26,937 nucleotides of DNA from assembly GCA_964343305.1 (NCBI GenBank), contig CAYFJO010000114.1:1-26937 (forward strand), given 5' to 3'. Within the stretch, counting starts at the first letter, position 1. Every line of letters starts with the position of its first letter. The stretch comes from CAYFJO01 sp964343305. Its GTDB lineage: Bacteria; Planctomycetota; Planctomycetia; Pirellulales; Pirellulaceae. The position numbers were made by a program, and so were the translations under genes. Below the pieces are notes generated by a model. The model was not told the DNA's origin and made no database searches. It was given only the letters and a program-made list of their open reading frames with translations. Positions 23,183 to 26,937 of this stretch are shown here, piece after piece.

Positions 23183-23740
23183 TTACTTCGTGCTGGCTGA
23201 TTCCAATGCGAAAACTTTGTCGTAAGACTCGATCGCGATGCCGCCCAGTCGCTTGGCCAGGTTTCGATACGAACTGCGACGATAGTCCCACGTCTTCGAC
23301 CGCGGCACCTGTTCCAGCCAGTCGCAAAGATGGATGCGACAAAGATCGTCAAAATCTTCGGGTGCCAAATCGACTTCTTGTTTGGTCAGCCGATCGATAA
23401 ACGTGTGTGGCGGGGTTCCACGCTCGACGGCCGCATCGAACGATGGCCGATCCATCGCACAGTTGTAGTACGCCAGATGCTCGGCCCGCTCGCCGATTAA
23501 ATCGCGCACTTCGCCACGTCGCTCGAGCGGCAGCGTGAACTTTTGAAAGTACTCGGTGCCATAGATCGAATGGTACATCGCGGCCCGACAAAGATCGTCA
23601 TCGCCGCCCCAGGCCCTCATGTCGTTGTGCACGCCGATGGCGTGGGCCAAGTAGCCTTTCTCGGTGTGCTCAATCGAATCCGCGCCGACCTGGATGAAAA
23701 AGTCAGTGAGTTGCTTAAAGGTTGGCTGTGTTTCGTTCAT
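23183..23740 (-). CDS. DUF6817-like protein (HD-like helical domain)
   Basis: A 185-residue cytoplasmic protein. The text HAIGVHNDMRAWGGDDDLCRAAMYHSIYGTEYF holds a spaced set of His and Asp residues like an HD-superfamily metal site, and RAEHLAYYNCAMDR follows. I place it with DUF6817 from memory of this HSIYGTE pattern. No catalytic role is established. Its ATG overlaps the stop of the membrane-protein gene by four bases (ATGA), so it is translated from the same message. The gene would be the last of the PmoA-like, membrane protein, DUF6817 series. Confidence 0.78.
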   Translation of the reverse strand: MNETQPTFKQLTDFFIQVGADSIEHTEKGYLAHAIGVHNDMRAWGGDDDLCRAAMYHSIYGTEYFQKFTLPLERRGEVRDLIGERAEHLAYYNCAMDRPSFDAAVERGTPPHTFIDRLTKQEVDLAPEDFDDLCRIHLCDWLEQVPRSKTWDYRRSSYRNLAKRLGGIAIESYDKVFALESASTK

Positions 23741-24690
23741 GTTCTTGCCTTGGTGGGAATTCGAACTTCCGGGAACTTGCGTCCCTCATAATGTACCAAT
23801 TCTCGTCCCCAACAAAGTCGATAGCCAGCGCGACGCACGATCAAAATCGGAACGACAATACATGTTCCAAAAGTGGCGAGTATCAGCGACGCACCGAACA
23901 CGCCCCAAACGTCCAAGCCGTGCGGCTGCATGGCGATGCATAGGATCAGCAGTGTAGTCGCGATCGCGGTCGAATAATACAAACTGAGTACGTGGATTCC
24001 ATTCAGCAATGATTGAACTCGAAGTAACAGAAGGGCCGGAATCACCGCGACGAAGCTAATTCCCGCAGTCGAGGCGGCCATGACCAAGATTATGAACCAA
24101 AATCCTGCTGAATCCTCGTCGGCTGCAATTCGAACAAGTGCAAATGAAACGGCGACCAGTGCGGTACTCACCATCATCTGAGAGATGGTCATTGGCCCAT
24201 CGACATCAAATTGAGTTTGCGATTCGTCAAGTTCGGCGACGGTTCGGATCCTCCAGCGAAAAACGATTCGCATCATCCACATTGGGGCCTGGATCGACAG
24301 GTAGATCAGAGGAATACACATCCCGGTCTTCCACATTACTTCGTCGAGCAACGTGCCGTAGTAGCTCGCGGTCGCACAACCAACTGTCCAAAATCCGAAG
24401 AAAAAGACGGTCGCCAAGAATCCAAAGGTTTGCCGCTCGAAGACGGGGAACATAGCGAACGCGCCCAACAAGGTTACGAGCCCGCATTGAGCCATGATGG
24501 CGCCAATGGCGATATGAATGAAAACTGCGGCCCACGATCTTGGACTAATTTCCCCCATCATTGGAGCAATCGCAACGTTTCCTAGCGCAAAGACAACGGC
24601 TATGGTGGACAGCAGGCCAATCGGACTCCAAGGCGCTGAGTGACGCATTTTAGTGATGACAGGATCGGGCTTAGATTCTGCGGAGTCCAT
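23737..24690 (-). CDS. Multi-pass membrane protein, function unknown
   Basis: I use ATG 24690 (MDSAESKPD), with AGGA upstream; this is 14 bases after the stop of the PmoA-like gene, while ATG 24726 would overlap that gene. The 317-residue protein has about eight hydrophobic segments: two in 25-75 (LLSTIAVVFALGNVAIAPM, VFIHIAIGAIMAQCGLVTLL), two in 80-150, two after about 175 and two near the C-terminus. A soluble loop (RWRIRTVAELDESQTQFDVDG) splits the protein into two halves. I do not recognise a transporter or enzyme family. Its end overlaps the DUF6817-like start. Confidence 0.8.
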   Translation of the reverse strand: MDSAESKPDPVITKMRHSAPWSPIGLLSTIAVVFALGNVAIAPMMGEISPRSWAAVFIHIAIGAIMAQCGLVTLLGAFAMFPVFERQTFGFLATVFFFGFWTVGCATASYYGTLLDEVMWKTGMCIPLIYLSIQAPMWMMRIVFRWRIRTVAELDESQTQFDVDGPMTISQMMVSTALVAVSFALVRIAADEDSAGFWFIILVMAASTAGISFVAVIPALLLLRVQSLLNGIHVLSLYYSTAIATTLLILCIAMQPHGLDVWGVFGASLILATFGTCIVVPILIVRRAGYRLCWGRELVHYEGRKFPEVRIPTKART

Positions 24691-24703
24691 CACTGGAATC
24701 CTG

Positions 24704-25627
24704 TCAAGGTCGACGGCGGCGAACAAGGAATTGGCGATGTTTCACCGTCGCTTTCACAATTTCCAACTCAGTTCGTTTGGCAAAATCCGCTGCGAGTTCA
24801 TCGGAACGTTCTGTACCCACAGGATCTTGATGGACGAAAAGCATGTAGCGCAGCGTCAGGTGATCGTCGGCCGTTGTGATTCTCGGCTCGAACATACAAA
24901 CTGACGCCCCCATCCAGCCGTCTTCGCGGACGTGCCAGCCGGTTGGATGCCCCGGGTTTTTCGGGTGATCGATGAAAGTGATGCCTTCTGTTTTGCCGCC
25001 CGGCACTGGGCCGCTGTAGTCCATCCACCGCGCCCGATTGCCAAAGATCGCCGGCTCGTGGATCTTGCCTTCGCTGTTGGTCAGTTGTCCGCCGCCGAAA
25101 TGTTCCGAGATGTTCTTCGCTACACGTACGGCCAAGAAACCAAAGTTTGTTTTTTGAAACTCCAAAGTATCCGCAATCGGAGTGAACGTCGTTTGTAATT
25201 CAAGCTGCGTCTCGCCATCTTTCAGTCCCGGTCGAAACGCCGCGATCACTTCTTGTCGCAGCAACTCCTTCGGATCATGTCCATCGTACCAGCGAAGTTC
25301 CACGCCCATCAGCGCCTCTTCATCGCCGTCTTCGTACGCCAGCCAATGATGTTGTCGAATGCGGGCCTCGGTTAGATCGCTCCAAAAGTCGATGCCGAGC
25401 ACCTTGTTGTGCGCAAACCAGACGCTGCGATGATGATCGTGGTTCTGAGCACCAGGATGTCCCATCCGCGTTAGCGAACTGCCCGCTGGGCCGTTCAACG
25501 GATAGAAAAATGGGCGTGGATACTTCGGATCGAAATGCCACCGCGTTCGCTCTTGGCCGTCGATCTGAATCGAGACCTGGTTGTCGGGCAGCGGAATGAT
25601 CTGACAGCGTGGGATGTGATAGGGCAT
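24704..25627 (-). CDS. PmoA-like protein (DUF6807)
   Basis: ATG 25627 (MPYHIPRCQII) gives 307 residues; ATG 25648 would add seven. The protein has the pattern of DUF6807 (Pfam name PmoA): RPFFYPLNGPAGSSLTR, then HPGAQNHDHHRSVWFAHNKVLGIDFW, then TEGITFIDHPKNPGHPTGWHVR. The name comes from a distant resemblance to methane oxygenase and does not imply methane use. In planctomycetes these proteins occur with sugar catabolism and secreted enzymes, and the fold is a beta sandwich. No signal peptide is seen. It heads a run of three genes with 14 bases and then a 4-base overlap between them. Confidence 0.88.
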   Translation of the reverse strand: MPYHIPRCQIIPLPDNQVSIQIDGQERTRWHFDPKYPRPFFYPLNGPAGSSLTRMGHPGAQNHDHHRSVWFAHNKVLGIDFWSDLTEARIRQHHWLAYEDGDEEALMGVELRWYDGHDPKELLRQEVIAAFRPGLKDGETQLELQTTFTPIADTLEFQKTNFGFLAVRVAKNISEHFGGGQLTNSEGKIHEPAIFGNRARWMDYSGPVPGGKTEGITFIDHPKNPGHPTGWHVREDGWMGASVCMFEPRITTADDHLTLRYMLFVHQDPVGTERSDELAADFAKRTELEIVKATVKHRQFLVRRRRP

Positions 25628-25719
25628 GGCTACCTGACACAGGCGCACTTCAAGTGGCTGAGTCCTTTACGTTCAAACCCAAGGGTTTCGCTTGGCGACC
25701 CGACGGCGTCAATAACGAT

Positions 25720-26073
25720 TCATCCTTCACTCTTGGAGCCGGCACGACCAAGCAGCTTGTAGGAAAACAACAGAGCCATCGTGCCAGCCACGGCGATCAA
25801 AAAGGTTGCGGGAACCAGGACCTGGTCTTTCCAATGGTCCGCTTCGATTTTCGACATCCAACTCGTATAGACGCTGGCAATGCTCCAACCGATGATCGTG
25901 CCGAATGAGCCGAGCAATATGATCGGGATCGTCCCGACCTTGGCTCGGCCCAGCATGATTATCTTAGCAACCATACCGACAATGACGCTGAAGCCGATCC
26001 ACATGATGACCGACTCGACCCAGTAGGACGCCGGGTCCCGCAAACTGAAAAGGTATTTGTCAACAAATTCCAT
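25720..26073 (-). CDS. Small membrane protein, GlsB/YeaQ-like
   Basis: A 117-residue protein with three hydrophobic segments (VESVIMWIGFSVIVGMVAKIIML, GTIPIILLGSFGTIIGWSIASVY, VLVPATFLIAVAGTMALLFSY). The spacing of Gly in VGMVAKIIMLGRAKVGTIPIILLGSFGTIIGW resembles transglycosylase-associated GlsB/YeaQ/YmgE proteins, but it is longer than the usual 80-90 residues because of its C-terminal helix. That resemblance is weak. It lies 92 bases upstream of the PmoA-like start on the same strand and 78 bases downstream of the LOG-family gene. Confidence 0.65.
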   Translation of the reverse strand: MEFVDKYLFSLRDPASYWVESVIMWIGFSVIVGMVAKIIMLGRAKVGTIPIILLGSFGTIIGWSIASVYTSWMSKIEADHWKDQVLVPATFLIAVAGTMALLFSYKLLGRAGSKSEG

Positions 26074-26151
26074 GGCAAATTGTCTCGCATGAGGTTTTGA
26101 AATGAACGCAAAGGTTCGTCGAAGTCAAAGTAGTGATCCGACGTGATGATG

Positions 26152-26937
26152 TCAATCAATGCTGCCGCGGTTGATGAGATCGATTAGCTGGCGCAATCGT
26201 CCCAAATTGCGGCGGTTAAAGTGAAAGACGAGCCGCGACAATTCATCGAGTTCCGGTTCATTGCTTTCTTCTTCCAACGGGCCACTTTGATTGAACGAAC
26301 CACTTTCCAGGATGTCACCGAAGTTGGCATTGATGTGGTCGAGCATTTCGTTGCTGAGTTTTTCGTTCAACCGCAGGACAAGCAGCTTTTTGCAATATCG
26401 CTGGCTGTGGTAAACGCTGAAAAACTGCAAGCACTCGCCGACCGCTTCCTGGCAATTGTCGGTGACTTTGTACAAATTCAAATCTTCCGGTGCGATCATC
26501 CCTTCGCCCAACAGGGTGCCTTCGATGAAGTCTTTGAGGCCGCTCCAATAGGTTCCGCCGGGTTCGTCGAGCAACACGACGGGGGCCATGTCTCGCTTGC
26601 CGGTTTGCAACAGTGTGAGCACTTCCAGCGCTTCGTCCAAAGTGCCAAAACCGCCCGGCAGGCAAACCACCGCGTCGCATTCCTTGACGAACAACAGCTT
26701 TCGCGTGAAGAAATACTTCATGTGCACAAGCTTAGGATCGCCGGCAATGATGGGATTGGCGTCCTGCTCGAAAGGCAGCATGATGTTAATACCCATCGAG
26801 TGCTCGCGTCCGGCACCTTCATGGCCGGCTTCCATGATGCCCGCGGCCGCGCCTGTAACCACCAGCCAATCTTGCTCGGCCATCGCCCGGCCAAAGGCAA
26901 CCGCTTGTTGATAAGCAGGATGATCGGGCTTGGTCCG
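26152..26937 (-). CDS. LOG family protein, long form (5' end outside the window)
   Basis: The frame is open to the edge, where RTKPDHPAYQQAVAFGRA precedes MAEQDW, so the start is not in the window. VVTGAAAGIMEAGHEGAG is the first nucleotide-binding motif and LPGGFGTLDEALEVL is PGGxGTxxE, the LOG/lysine-decarboxylase-like signature. The second motif is intact. After the LOG core there is an extension of about 90 residues (KLLVLRLNEKLSNEMLDHIN to the end). Typical LOG proteins release cytokinin-type bases from nucleoside monophosphates; the bacterial long forms have not been shown to do this. Cytoplasmic. Confidence 0.9.
   Translation of the reverse strand, partial: RTKPDHPAYQQAVAFGRAMAEQDWLVVTGAAAGIMEAGHEGAGREHSMGINIMLPFEQDANPIIAGDPKLVHMKYFFTRKLLFVKECDAVVCLPGGFGTLDEALEVLTLLQTGKRDMAPVVLLDEPGGTYWSGLKDFIEGTLLGEGMIAPEDLNLYKVTDNCQEAVGECLQFFSVYHSQRYCKKLLVLRLNEKLSNEMLDHINANFGDILESGSFNQSGPLEEESNEPELDELSRLVFHFNRRNLGRLRQLIDLINRGSID

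Noticed and set aside
1..26937. CRISPR arrays, tRNA or rRNA genes, transposases, integrases, restriction or toxin-antitoxin pairs
   Set aside because: I looked on both strands and recognised none. The PD-(D/E)XK-like gene has no methylase or other defence partner nearby.

Overview
The window looks like a piece of a planctomycete chromosome, most likely Pirellulales-like. This rests on family content rather than on any marker gene: a planctomycete-type ECF sigma factor running into a Ser/Thr kinase, DUF1559 prepilin-like and DUF1080 proteins, a Cys-type sulfatase, SPDG-rich WD40 and ITDAGL-type leucine-rich repeat proteins, a PmoA-like (DUF6807) protein, Gly-rich RRM protein, and many secreted lipoproteins. 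Most genes are typical of the group; no phage, integrase, IS element, CRISPR array, rRNA or tRNA was recognised.

Left part (1-5980): a kinase start (cut by the window edge) overlaps the 3' end of an ECF sigma gene. A secreted two-repeat protein (minus) and a secreted LRR protein (plus) diverge from a 383-base spacer. Next comes a decayed zone: a second copy of the sigma gene with most of its middle deleted (3731-3923), butted against a 5'-truncated Calx-beta surface-protein gene that runs in one frame for about 2 kb but is cut by three in-frame stops and probably one frameshift.

Middle part (6030-17700): a two-domain DUF1080 lipoprotein converges on an HEXXH lipoprotein with a lectin-like tail; an RRM RNA-binding protein with its own terminator and candidate promoter; a two-gene unit of a thioredoxin/TPR protein followed by a zinc-ribbon/membrane/beta-repeat protein; a sulfatase followed by a 75-base hairpin element; csrA followed by a putative PD-(D/E)XK-like plus winged-helix protein whose end overlaps a convergent NRDE (TANGO2-like) gene; and a Gfo/Idh/MocA oxidoreductase.

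Right part (17700-26937): an orphan N-terminal fragment of a FabH-like gene lies just upstream of a 14-repeat WD40 protein; then a small CAP-domain protein; and a long minus-strand series made of LOG-family protein (cut by the edge), small membrane protein, PmoA-like protein, membrane protein, DUF6817-like protein, lipoprotein, DUF1559 prepilin-like protein and zinc-ribbon membrane protein. Several of these are tightly spaced or overlap, suggesting short operons.

The most unusual parts are the broken genes: the sigma-factor remnant joined to the interrupted Calx-beta gene, and the FabH fragment that still has a good-looking promoter. I did not find a convincing new multi-gene system; the best candidates for uncharacterised function are the csrA-linked nuclease-like protein, the thioredoxin/zinc-ribbon pair and the PmoA-like/membrane/DUF6817 unit.
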